NCBI RefSeq assembly: GCF_002286815.1 | Contig: NZ_MUNM01000084.1 | Location: 23,154 to 87,153 of the forward strand | Source of the DNA: Pseudomonas sp. PICF141 | GTDB taxonomy: Bacteria > Pseudomonadota > Gammaproteobacteria > Pseudomonadales > Pseudomonadaceae | Length of the DNA stretch: 64,000 nucleotides | Direction: 5' to 3' | In this document: positions 44,482 to 51,985 of the stretch, in pieces | Position numbering within the stretch: position 1 is the first letter of the stretch | Layout: every line of letters begins with the position of its first letter | Notes under the pieces: generated by a model | What the model was told of the DNA's origin: nothing | What the model saw: only the letters and a program-made list of their open reading frames with translations | Database searches by the model: none | Program-made: the position numbers and the translations under genes

Positions 44482-44751
44482 ATGACCCAGTACCACCCTC
44501 TGCAAGGCAACTTCAGCGTCGGCCCGACGCTATACATCGACACCGAAGCCAAAGTTTCGGATCTCCTCGAAATCGCCACTCACCGAATCAAAGCGGCCCG
44601 CAATCTGCTCAATAGCGTCACCTGCCTGTGCATCAAAAACGCCGAAGGTCACGACTTGGAGCATTTCGCCAATGCTGCACACATATTGATTCAGGATGGC
44701 TGCGACGCCTTGGATGCGCTGGGCTGGAAGCTGGAAAAAACCGTACGCTGA
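44482..44751 (+). CDS. Small DUF6124/DUF3077-type protein
   Basis: The 89-residue protein has the short helical pattern of this Pseudomonas family: FSVGPTLYIDTEAKVSDLLEIATHRIKAAR at the N-terminal half, then a second helix IKNAEGHDLEHFANAAHILIQDGCDALDALGW. The function is unknown. GAGATAGAAAC precedes the ATG. It is headed by a structured RNA leader and closed by a terminator, so it is an independent unit and not part of the type VI operon. Family members in pseudomonads, as I remember them, often have the same type of leader. Confidence 0.68.
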   Translation: MTQYHPLQGNFSVGPTLYIDTEAKVSDLLEIATHRIKAARNLLNSVTCLCIKNAEGHDLEHFANAAHILIQDGCDALDALGWKLEKTVR

Positions 44752-44756
44752 AATCA

Positions 44757-44786
44757 GAAAGCCGCGATATTCGCGGCTTTTTTGTG
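44757..44786 (+). terminator. Intrinsic terminator after the small DUF6124-type gene
   Basis: AAAGCCGCGA and TCGCGGCTTT form a 10-bp stem around TAT, followed by TTT. The 3' part continues as CGGCTTTTTTGTGTCTGC (44774-44791). Confidence 0.92.
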
Positions 44787-44802
44787 TCTGCGGGAAACTA
44801 CT

Positions 44803-44832
44803 GATCATTTTCGTGGCATCACGAAAATGATC
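44803..44832. repeat. Perfect palindrome between the accessory region and rsgA
   Basis: GATCATTTTCGTG and CACGAAAATGATC are exact 13-base complements around GCAT. No T-run follows on either strand, so it may be an RNA-end hairpin for rsgA or a protein-binding site. Confidence 0.7.
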
Positions 44833-44840
44833 CAGGCTAC

Positions 44841-45872
44841 TTAATAGCTGCTTTCAGGCAAACTGGCGATGATCGACCGATAACTGTTCATCCGCTGCTG
44901 CTGCACGCGGCCTTCTTCAAGAGCCTTGAGCAAGGCGCAACCCGGCTCGCGGTCGTGCTTGCAGTCGCGGAAGCGGCAGGTGCCGATCAGGTCGTTGAAC
45001 TCGATGAAGCCGGCTTCGACGTCGGCACGGCTGACGTGACCCAGGCCGAATTCGCGGATACCCGGGGAGTCGATCAACTCACCGCCACCGGGGAAGTGGA
45101 ACAGTCGCGCGGTGGTGGTGGTGTGGGTGCCTTGGCCCGACAGCTCGGACAGCGGGCCGACACGGGTGTCGACTTCCGGCAGCAGGCTGTTGACCAGCGA
45201 CGACTTGCCGACACCGGACTGGCCGACGAATACGCTGATGTGCCCGTCCAGTTGCTTCTGCAGCTGCTCCATGCCATTGCCGTGGTGGGCCGACACTTCC
45301 AGCACCGGGTAACCCAGCGTGCGGTAAACCGCCAGCAAGGCATTCAGCGCCGGGGCGTTCTGTTCGTCGATCAGGTCGAACTTGTTCAGCAGCAGCAACG
45401 GCCGAATCCCGGCGTGTTCCGCGGCGACCAGGTAGCGGTCGATCAGGTTGGCGTGAGGCTCGGGCAGCGGCGCGAAGACGATCACGATTAGGTCGACGTT
45501 GGCCGCCACCGGCTTGAGCTGGCCACGGCTGTCGGGACGGCAGAGTTCGGTTTTACGCGGCAGTTGCGCCACGATCACGCCGATGCCCTGGTTGCCGGCA
45601 CGCCAGACAACCTGATCGCCGGTCACCAGCGCTGGCAGGTTGGCGCGCAAATGGCAGCGGAACACCTGGCCAGCCAATTCGCCATCGAGGGCCTCGACTT
45701 CGACCTGCACACCGAAGTGCGCGATCACCAGGCCCGTCTGTTCCGGGCCCAGGTCGCCGCCTTCGAGTGCCTCGACAGCCGAGGACTCGCGTTTGGCGGC
45801 GCGGGCAGCGCGCTCGCCCTGAATCTTTTCGATGCGCCAGTTTTGACGACGATTGAGTTGGCGTTTGGCCAT
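44841..45872 (-). CDS. rsgA: RsgA, ribosome small-subunit GTPase
   Basis: RsgA helps mature the 30S subunit. The 343-residue protein has the circularly permuted GTPase order: NKFDL (G4) before GQSGVGKSSLVNSL (G1) and DSPGIREFG (G3), and ends with the zinc motif CRFRDCKHDREPGCAL. The N-terminal basic region and OB fold precede. It is divergent from orn across 107 bp, the conserved arrangement in gammaproteobacteria. Confidence 0.96.
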   Translation of the reverse strand: MAKRQLNRRQNWRIEKIQGERAARAAKRESSAVEALEGGDLGPEQTGLVIAHFGVQVEVEALDGELAGQVFRCHLRANLPALVTGDQVVWRAGNQGIGVIVAQLPRKTELCRPDSRGQLKPVAANVDLIVIVFAPLPEPHANLIDRYLVAAEHAGIRPLLLLNKFDLIDEQNAPALNALLAVYRTLGYPVLEVSAHHGNGMEQLQKQLDGHISVFVGQSGVGKSSLVNSLLPEVDTRVGPLSELSGQGTHTTTTARLFHFPGGGELIDSPGIREFGLGHVSRADVEAGFIEFNDLIGTCRFRDCKHDREPGCALLKALEEGRVQQQRMNSYRSIIASLPESSY

Positions 45873-45979
45873 GGGTGTTCCGTATCGAGAATGCAGCGAT
45901 TAGGTAAAACGGCCGCGAGTTTAGCACGCCCGGTGGCCTCCCTAGGCTAAACTGCGCACCTACGCCGAGGAGCCGACTC

Positions 45980-46522
45980 ATGCAAAACCCGCTGAACCTG
46001 ATCTGGATCGACCTGGAAATGACCGGTCTGAACCCTGATACCGACGTCATCATCGAGATGGCCACTATCGTTACCGACAGCGATTTGAACACCCTGGCCG
46101 AAGGCCCGGTGATCGCCATCCATCACAGCGACGAAATCCTCGCCGGCATGGACGAGTGGAATACCCGCCAGCACGGCGGCTCGGGGCTGACCCAGCGGGT
46201 TCGCGAGAGCCGTATCAGCATGGCCGAGGCTGAGGCCCAGACCATCGCCTTCCTGGAAAAATGGGTGCCGAGGGGCAAGTCGCCGATCTGTGGCAACAGC
46301 ATCTGCCAGGACCGTCGCTTCCTTTATAACCACATGAAGTCGCTGGAAAGCTATTTCCATTACCGCAACCTCGACGTGTCGACCCTCAAAGAGCTGGCCG
46401 CGCGCTGGGCACCGGACGTACGCGACAGCTTCAAAAAGGGCAGCACCCACCTGGCCCTGGACGACATCCGCGAATCGATCGCCGAGCTGCAGCACTACCG
46501 CAAGAACTTCATCAAGTTCTGA
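45980..46522 (+). CDS. orn: Orn, oligoribonuclease
   Basis: Orn degrades diribonucleotides, including pGpG from c-di-GMP, and is essential in many pseudomonads. The 180-residue DEDDh exonuclease shows WIDLEMTGL (D and E), GNSICQDRRFL (D) and HLALDDIRES (H...D). GAGGAGCCGACTC precedes the ATG, and TAAACT near 45950 may be the -10 box. A REP pair follows. Confidence 0.97.
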   Translation: MQNPLNLIWIDLEMTGLNPDTDVIIEMATIVTDSDLNTLAEGPVIAIHHSDEILAGMDEWNTRQHGGSGLTQRVRESRISMAEAEAQTIAFLEKWVPRGKSPICGNSICQDRRFLYNHMKSLESYFHYRNLDVSTLKELAARWAPDVRDSFKKGSTHLALDDIRESIAELQHYRKNFIKF

Positions 46523-46540
46523 TTGGGTGGTCGCGGGCCA

Positions 46541-46675
46541 TTGTGGCGAGGGGCTTGCCCCCGTTGGGTCGCGCAGCGACCCCCTCTGCCTGCAATCCCG
46601 TTTCTTCAGGCACACCGCGCTTGCGGTTTTCACGACTGCTGCGCAGCCGAACGGGAGCAAGCCCCCTCGCCACAG
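46541..46675. repeat. REP pair, family C
   Basis: Outer arms GTGGCGAGGGGCTTGCCCCC (46543 on) and GAGCAAGCCCCCTCGCCAC (to 46673) pair with one base missing; the inner part holds CGACTGCTGCGCAGCCGAACG, the block shared with family D. It lies between orn and the TRIC-family gene. Confidence 0.85.
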
Positions 46676-46757
46676 GTCTGTGTGAATACTTCGGCGCCCT
46701 CTTTTGGTGCTTCGGTGAAGTGAGTAGACTGCGCGCCTTTCTGCCAGGACCGCCACC

Positions 46758-47369
46758 ATGTTGCTGATGCTCTATCTGATCGCCATCACTGCCGAAGCCA
46801 TGACGGGCGCCCTGTCTGCGGGCCGTCGCGGCATGGACTGGTTTGGCGTGGTGCTGATTGCATGTGTCACGGCACTGGGCGGCGGTTCGGTACGCGACGT
46901 GCTGCTTGGCCATTACCCGCTTACTTGGGTCAAACACCCGGAATACCTGGTGTTGACCTCCGTCGCGGCGATGCTGACGATCTTCATCGCCCGCTGGATG
47001 CGTCATCTGCGTTCGCTGTTTCTGGTGCTCGACGCAGTGGGGCTGGTGGCGTTCACCCTGATCGGCTGCATGACGGCCCTGGAAATGGGCCACGGCATGC
47101 TGGTGGCCTCGGTCAGCGGCGTGATCACCGGCGTATTTGGCGGCATCCTGCGGGACATCTTCTGCAACGACATCCCGCTGATCTTCCGCCGCGAACTCTA
47201 CGCCAGCGTCTCGTTTGCCGCCGCATGGTGCTATCTGCTTTGTATCTACCTGCAATTACCCGGTGAACAGGCGATTTTGATTACCCTGTTCGGCGGCTTC
47301 CTGCTGCGCTTGCTGGCGATCCGTTTTCACTGGGAAATGCCCAAGTTTGTTTATAACGACGAGGCCTGA
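46758..47369 (+). CDS. TRIC-type cation channel family protein (UPF0126)
   Basis: The 203-residue protein has about seven membrane helices in two repeats of three plus one. Typical motifs are SAGRRGMDWFGVVLIACVTALGGGSVRDVLL, seen as GRRGMDWFG and ALGGGSVRDVL, and their second-repeat match GVFGGILRDIFCNDIP. Bacterial homologues form trimeric potassium-permeable channels. TAGACT near 46725 may serve as its -10. REP elements flank it on both sides. Confidence 0.88.
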   Translation: MLLMLYLIAITAEAMTGALSAGRRGMDWFGVVLIACVTALGGGSVRDVLLGHYPLTWVKHPEYLVLTSVAAMLTIFIARWMRHLRSLFLVLDAVGLVAFTLIGCMTALEMGHGMLVASVSGVITGVFGGILRDIFCNDIPLIFRRELYASVSFAAAWCYLLCIYLQLPGEQAILITLFGGFLLRLLAIRFHWEMPKFVYNDEA

Positions 47370-47378
47370 CACGTCTCT

Positions 47379-47473
47379 GTAGCAGCTGCCAAAGGCTGCG
47401 TTCGAGGCCGCAGGACTCGCGTGCGGAATGACGACTGCTGCGCAGCCGAACGCAACCTGCGGCAGCTGCTACA
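47379..47473. repeat. REP pair, family D
   Basis: GTAGCAGCTGCC (47379 on) faces GGCAGCTGCTAC (to 47472), with CGACTGCTGCGCAGCCGAACG inside. The CTA on its right arm is, on the minus strand, the TAG stop codon of queG. Confidence 0.82.
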
Positions 47474-48533
47474 GGAGTCCATGTTGTTTCAGGGCCCATT
47501 CGACATGCTCGCGCACCAACTCCGACGGATAATCCCGCCGTGCCTTCAGTGCTTCCAGCACCGGAATGCTCGACGGCGCATTACCCAACCCGACCGCCAG
47601 GTTGCGCAACCAGCGCTCATAACCCGCGCGCCTGAGCGGTGAACCTTCGGTGCTGCTGAGAAATTTTGCTTCGTCCCACATGAACAGTTCGGCCAGTTCG
47701 GCGTTGTCCAGATTGTGCCGGGGTTTGAAATCGCTTTCGCCGGAAGGTCGGGCAAAGCGGTTCCACGGGCAGACGATCTGACAGTCATCGCAACCAAATA
47801 CCCGATTGCCGATCAGCGGCCGCAAATCTTCAGGGATCGCACTCTTCAGTTCGATGGTCAGGTATGAAATGCAGCGTCGGGCATCCAGCACATAGGGGCC
47901 GACGAAGGCGTTGGTCGGGCAAATGTCCAGGCAGGCGGTGCAGCGGCCGCAGTGTTCGGTGGCGTGAGGCGGGTCGACCGGCAGCGGCAGGTCGACGAAC
48001 AGTTCGCTGAGGAAGAAGTAACTGCCGGCCTTGCGATTCAAGACCAGCGTGTTTTTGCCGATCCAGCCCAGGCCAGCCTGCTCGGCGATGGCTTTTTCCA
48101 GCACCGGGGCGCTGTCGACAAAGGCGCGGTAGCCAAACGGGCCGATCACCGCCTGAATTTTTTCCGCCAGTTGTTGCACGCGTTTGCGGATCAATTTGTG
48201 GTAATCGCGACCCAATGCATAACGCGAGACGTAGGCTTTTTCCGGTTGGGCCAGGCGTTTGGCCATTTCGGTGTCGCCCGGCAGGTAGTCCATGCGCAGG
48301 GAAACGACTCGCAAGGTGCCCGGCACCAGTTCTTCGGGGTGCGAACGTTTGCTGCCGTGGGCGCCCATATATTCCATTTCGCCGTGGTAGCCGGCCGCGA
48401 GCCAGCGCTCCAGGTGCTGCTCATGCTCGGCCAGGTCGAGGCCGCTGATGCCGACTTGCTGAAAGCCCAGCTCGCGGCCCCAGTCCTTGATGGATTGGGC
48501 GAGGGCGGGCAGGTCTGTGGTAATAGCGGGCAT
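47469..48533 (-). CDS. queG: QueG, epoxyqueuosine reductase
   Basis: QueG uses cobalamin and two [4Fe-4S] clusters to finish queuosine on tRNA. The 354-residue protein has CGRCTACLDICPTNAF and CDDCQIVCPWNRFARP cluster motifs and the C-terminal HEAT-like part. I chose the ATG at 48533 (MPAITTDLPALAQ), which gives the family length and leaves a 63-bp divergent gap to nnrD; a longer frame would overlap nnrD's start region. Its stop codon lies inside REP family D. Confidence 0.93.
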   Translation of the reverse strand: MPAITTDLPALAQSIKDWGRELGFQQVGISGLDLAEHEQHLERWLAAGYHGEMEYMGAHGSKRSHPEELVPGTLRVVSLRMDYLPGDTEMAKRLAQPEKAYVSRYALGRDYHKLIRKRVQQLAEKIQAVIGPFGYRAFVDSAPVLEKAIAEQAGLGWIGKNTLVLNRKAGSYFFLSELFVDLPLPVDPPHATEHCGRCTACLDICPTNAFVGPYVLDARRCISYLTIELKSAIPEDLRPLIGNRVFGCDDCQIVCPWNRFARPSGESDFKPRHNLDNAELAELFMWDEAKFLSSTEGSPLRRAGYERWLRNLAVGLGNAPSSIPVLEALKARRDYPSELVREHVEWALKQHGLL

Positions 48534-48596
48534 GAGACGAGAGAAACCGGAGCTGAGGTGCGTATAATTCTGCCAGACATCGGAGCCTGAAGACGC

Positions 48597-50096
48597 ATGC
48601 CGCACACTAAAGATGAATTACCCGACGCGCTGTATAGCGCCGCGCAAGTCCGAGGGCTCGATGCGAGCCTGATTGCGGCCGGTACACCGGGCTTCGAATT
48701 GATGCAGCGTGCAGCGCGAGCGACCTGGCGCGCGCTGGTCCGTCATTGGCCGACCGCGCATGAATTGAGCGTGGTGGCCGGCCACGGCAACAATGCCGGC
48801 GACGGTTATCTGGTGGCCGTGCTGGCTCGACGTGCCGGTTGGCACGTGCGCGTGCTGGCCGCCGGGGATCCCGCGCGTTTGCAGGGCGATGCCGCGTCGG
48901 CCCATGCCGAGGCCGTTGCCGAAGGCGTCGCGATTCAAGACTGGAACGCGCATTCAGAATTGCGTGGTCTTGTGCTGGATGCCTTGCTCGGCACCGGCCT
49001 GACCGGTGAAGTGCGCGAGCCATACGCCAGTGTCATTGGTGCGATCAACGCCAGTGGGCTGCCGGTCGCAGCGGTGGATATCCCCTCTGGGCTGTGTGCC
49101 GATACGGGGCGCCAGCTCGGCGTTGCGGTTCGAGCGGACCTTACGGTGACGTTCATCGGCTTGAAGCTGGGCCTGTTCACCGGTGACGCTGCGGATGTGG
49201 TGGGCGATTTGGTCTTCAATGATCTGCAAGCTGCCCCTGAGACGTTTATCGGGGCCCCGGTCAGTGCCCGTCGCCTGACGGCCGATAATGTGCCGCGTCT
49301 GCCCCCTCGTGCTCCAACATCCCACAAAGGCAAATTTGGCCACGTATTACTGATCGGCGGTGATCGCGGTTTTGGCGGGGCCATCCTGCTCAGCGCTCAA
49401 AGCGCCCTGCGCAGCGGCGCCGGCATGGTGTCGCTGGCCACTCGCAGTGAGTATGTTCCCGCTGCATTGGCGCGAGTGCCTGAAGCGATGGTGCTTGGCA
49501 TTTCGTCGGCCAATCAATTGATGGGGCTGCTTGAGAAGGTCACGGTGCTGGTCGTCGGCCCGGGGCTGGGGCAGGCCGCCTGGGGGCGCAGTCTATTGTC
49601 GGCCGCGGCCAATGCGCCGCTGCCGCAAGTCTGGGACGCCGACGCGTTGAACCTGTTGGCCGAAGGGGGCGTGAATGTGCCCGCCCATTGTGTTATCACG
49701 CCGCACCCTGGCGAGGCGGCGCGATTGCTGGGTCTGTCGACGGCCGAAGTTCAAGCCGATCGTCCGGCCGCGGCCCATGCGTTGAGCAAAAAATATACAG
49801 CGGTGGTGGTCCTCAAGGGCGCCGGCAGTTTGATCGCCAGCCCCGATGGGCGTCTGGCGCTGTGTCATCAGGGCCATCCAGCCATGGCGTCCGCCGGTTT
49901 GGGCGATGTGCTGGCCGGGCTGGTCGGCGCTTTGCTCGCTCAGGGTATGGAGGCGTATGACGCAGCCTGCCTGGCGGTCTGGCTGCACGCCAATGCCGGT
50001 GAGCAACAAGGTAAATTCGGCCGTGGGCTGGCGGCCAGTGATCTGATTCCAGCCATTCGTCAGTTGTTGGAGGAGCAAGCACCGTGTCTGAAGTAA
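48597..50096 (+). CDS. nnrD: NnrD, bifunctional NAD(P)H-hydrate repair enzyme
   Basis: The 499-residue protein joins an N-terminal epimerase (about residues 1-215; GHGNNAGDGYLVAVLA motif) with a C-terminal ATP/ADP-dependent dehydratase of ribokinase-like fold (about 230-495; HPGEAARLLG and MASAGLGDVLAGLVGALLAQG). Together they restore hydrated NADH and NADPH. It is the first gene of a long run; tsaE starts within its last codons. Confidence 0.95.
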   Translation: MPHTKDELPDALYSAAQVRGLDASLIAAGTPGFELMQRAARATWRALVRHWPTAHELSVVAGHGNNAGDGYLVAVLARRAGWHVRVLAAGDPARLQGDAASAHAEAVAEGVAIQDWNAHSELRGLVLDALLGTGLTGEVREPYASVIGAINASGLPVAAVDIPSGLCADTGRQLGVAVRADLTVTFIGLKLGLFTGDAADVVGDLVFNDLQAAPETFIGAPVSARRLTADNVPRLPPRAPTSHKGKFGHVLLIGGDRGFGGAILLSAQSALRSGAGMVSLATRSEYVPAALARVPEAMVLGISSANQLMGLLEKVTVLVVGPGLGQAAWGRSLLSAAANAPLPQVWDADALNLLAEGGVNVPAHCVITPHPGEAARLLGLSTAEVQADRPAAAHALSKKYTAVVVLKGAGSLIASPDGRLALCHQGHPAMASAGLGDVLAGLVGALLAQGMEAYDAACLAVWLHANAGEQQGKFGRGLAASDLIPAIRQLLEEQAPCLK

Positions 50097-50554
50097 CCCT
50101 GTACCTGGCTGATGAAGAGGCGATGACCGCATTGGGTGCGCGCATCGCACAAACCACTGGAGGGCACGGTCTGATTTTTCTCGAAGGGGATTTGGGGACG
50201 GGGAAAACCACGCTGTCCCGGGGCATCATCCGTGGCCTGGGACATACAGGCGCGGTAAAAAGTCCGACGTTCACCTTGGTCGAGCCTTATGAGATAGGAG
50301 AGATCCGTGCCTTCCATTTCGACCTGTATCGACTGGTCGATCCGGAGGAGCTGGAGTTCCTTGGTATCCGCGATTATTTCGAAGACGACGCGCTGTGCCT
50401 GATCGAATGGCCCCAGAAGGGTGCAGGCTTTTTGCCAAAGCCCGACCTGACCATTACCATTAGCCCGCAAGACAGCGGGCGTTCGCTGAAAATTTCGCCA
50501 CAGGGCTCGCGTGGCGAGTTGTGGTGTGCCGCTTTGGCATTGGAATCCAATTAG
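50084..50554 (+). CDS. tsaE: TsaE, tRNA t6A-modification ATPase
   Basis: TsaE is the ATPase of the TsaBDE complex that makes t6A37 on ANN-reading tRNAs. The 156-residue protein has the P-loop EGDLGTGKTTLSRG and the following SPTFTLVEPY and FHFDLYRL. The start is GTG at 50084, inside the nnrD end (13-base overlap). The next gene begins directly after its stop. Confidence 0.94.
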   Translation: MSEVTLYLADEEAMTALGARIAQTTGGHGLIFLEGDLGTGKTTLSRGIIRGLGHTGAVKSPTFTLVEPYEIGEIRAFHFDLYRLVDPEELEFLGIRDYFEDDALCLIEWPQKGAGFLPKPDLTITISPQDSGRSLKISPQGSRGELWCAALALESN

Positions 50555-51985
50555 ATGATGGGGTTAGGTATGCGCTTTCGCGCGTTGGTTGCTGCCGTAG
50601 GATTGTTGTTTCTGGCGGTGACCGTCGACGCTGTGGCCGAGACGAAGGTCAACAGTGTTCGCCTGTGGCGGGCGCCGGACAACACGCGACTGGTGTTTGA
50701 CCTGACAGGGCCTGTCCAGCACAGCGTCTTTACCCTGACCGCACCGGATCGTCTGGTGATCGACATCAATGGCGCATCCCTGGGGGCGCCGCTGAACGTC
50801 AATACCTCGAACACTCCGATCACCGCAATGCGCTCGGCTCAACGTACGCCGACCGACCTGCGGGTGGTCATCGACCTGAAAAAAGCCGTCACGCCAAAAA
50901 GTTTTACCCTGGCGCCGAACGCCCAATATGGCAATCGCCTGGTTGTCGATCTGTTCGACAACGCGGCCGATGCCGCGCCACCGCCTGCGCCAGCGCCGAC
51001 TGTGGCCACGGTGCCTGCGGTCCCTGTCGCACCCGCCGAACCTTCGATCAAATTGCCGCCCGCCCCGGCTGGCAAGCGCGACATCATTGTGGTGATCGAT
51101 GCCGGCCACGGTGGTGAGGACCCGGGTGCCTCGGGCTCTCGCGGTCAGCGTGAAAAAGATGTGGTGCTGGCCATCGCCCGTGAACTGCAGCGTCAGGTCA
51201 ATGGCATGAAAGGCTTCCGCGCCGAATTGACTCGCACCGGCGACTACTTCATTCCGTTGCGCGGCCGTACCGAAATCGCCCGTAAGAAAGGCGCCGATCT
51301 ATTCGTTTCAATCCACGCTGACGCCGCACCTTCGACCGCCGCATTCGGTGCCTCGGTGTTCGCCTTGTCTGACCGTGGCGCGACGTCGGAAACCGCCCGT
51401 TGGCTGGCCGACAGCGAAAACCGTTCCGACTTGATCGGAGGTGCCGGCAACGTCAGCCTCGATGACAAGGACCGCATGCTGGCCGGCGTGCTGCTCGACT
51501 TGTCGATGACCGCTTCCCTGACATCCAGCCTGAACGTTGGCCAGAAAGTATTGAGCAACATTGGTCGCGTCACGCCGCTGCACAAACAGCGCGTGGAGCA
51601 AGCCGGGTTCATGGTGCTGAAGTCGCCGGACATCCCGTCGATCCTGGTGGAAACCGGGTTCATCTCCAATGCCAACGAAGCGTCCAAGCTTACTGCCGCG
51701 AACCATCAGCAAGCGCTGGCGCGTTCTATCAGCAGCGGCGTGCGGCAGTTCTTCCAGCAGAATCCACCGCCGGGCACCTACATTGCCTGGCTGCGCGATT
51801 CCGGCAAAATCGCCCAGGGCCCCCGTGACCATCGCGTGAATCCTGGCGAAACCCTGGCGATGATCGCCGTGCGTTATCAGGTGTCTCCGGCTACCTTGCG
51901 TAACGCCAACAACCTCAAGAGCGATGAGCTGAAAATTGGTCAGACATTGACCATTCCCGGCACTGAACTGGCGGCCAAAGAATGA
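50555..51985 (+). CDS. amiB: N-acetylmuramoyl-L-alanine amidase with AMIN and LysM domains (AmiB)
   Basis: The 476-residue amidase splits septal peptidoglycan. Order: signal peptide (about residues 6-28), AMIN domain (about 30-130), Pro/Ala linker, Amidase_3 catalytic domain with zinc ligands in IDAGHGGEDPGASG, SIHADA and the late ETGFISN, then a LysM repeat near the C-terminus (HRVNPGETLAMIAVRYQVS). Starts are possible at 50555, 50558 or 50570; MRFRALVAAVG at 50570 also fits the signal peptide. It overlaps mutL by 4 bases. Confidence 0.94.
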   Translation: MMGLGMRFRALVAAVGLLFLAVTVDAVAETKVNSVRLWRAPDNTRLVFDLTGPVQHSVFTLTAPDRLVIDINGASLGAPLNVNTSNTPITAMRSAQRTPTDLRVVIDLKKAVTPKSFTLAPNAQYGNRLVVDLFDNAADAAPPPAPAPTVATVPAVPVAPAEPSIKLPPAPAGKRDIIVVIDAGHGGEDPGASGSRGQREKDVVLAIARELQRQVNGMKGFRAELTRTGDYFIPLRGRTEIARKKGADLFVSIHADAAPSTAAFGASVFALSDRGATSETARWLADSENRSDLIGGAGNVSLDDKDRMLAGVLLDLSMTASLTSSLNVGQKVLSNIGRVTPLHKQRVEQAGFMVLKSPDIPSILVETGFISNANEASKLTAANHQQALARSISSGVRQFFQQNPPPGTYIAWLRDSGKIAQGPRDHRVNPGETLAMIAVRYQVSPATLRNANNLKSDELKIGQTLTIPGTELAAKE

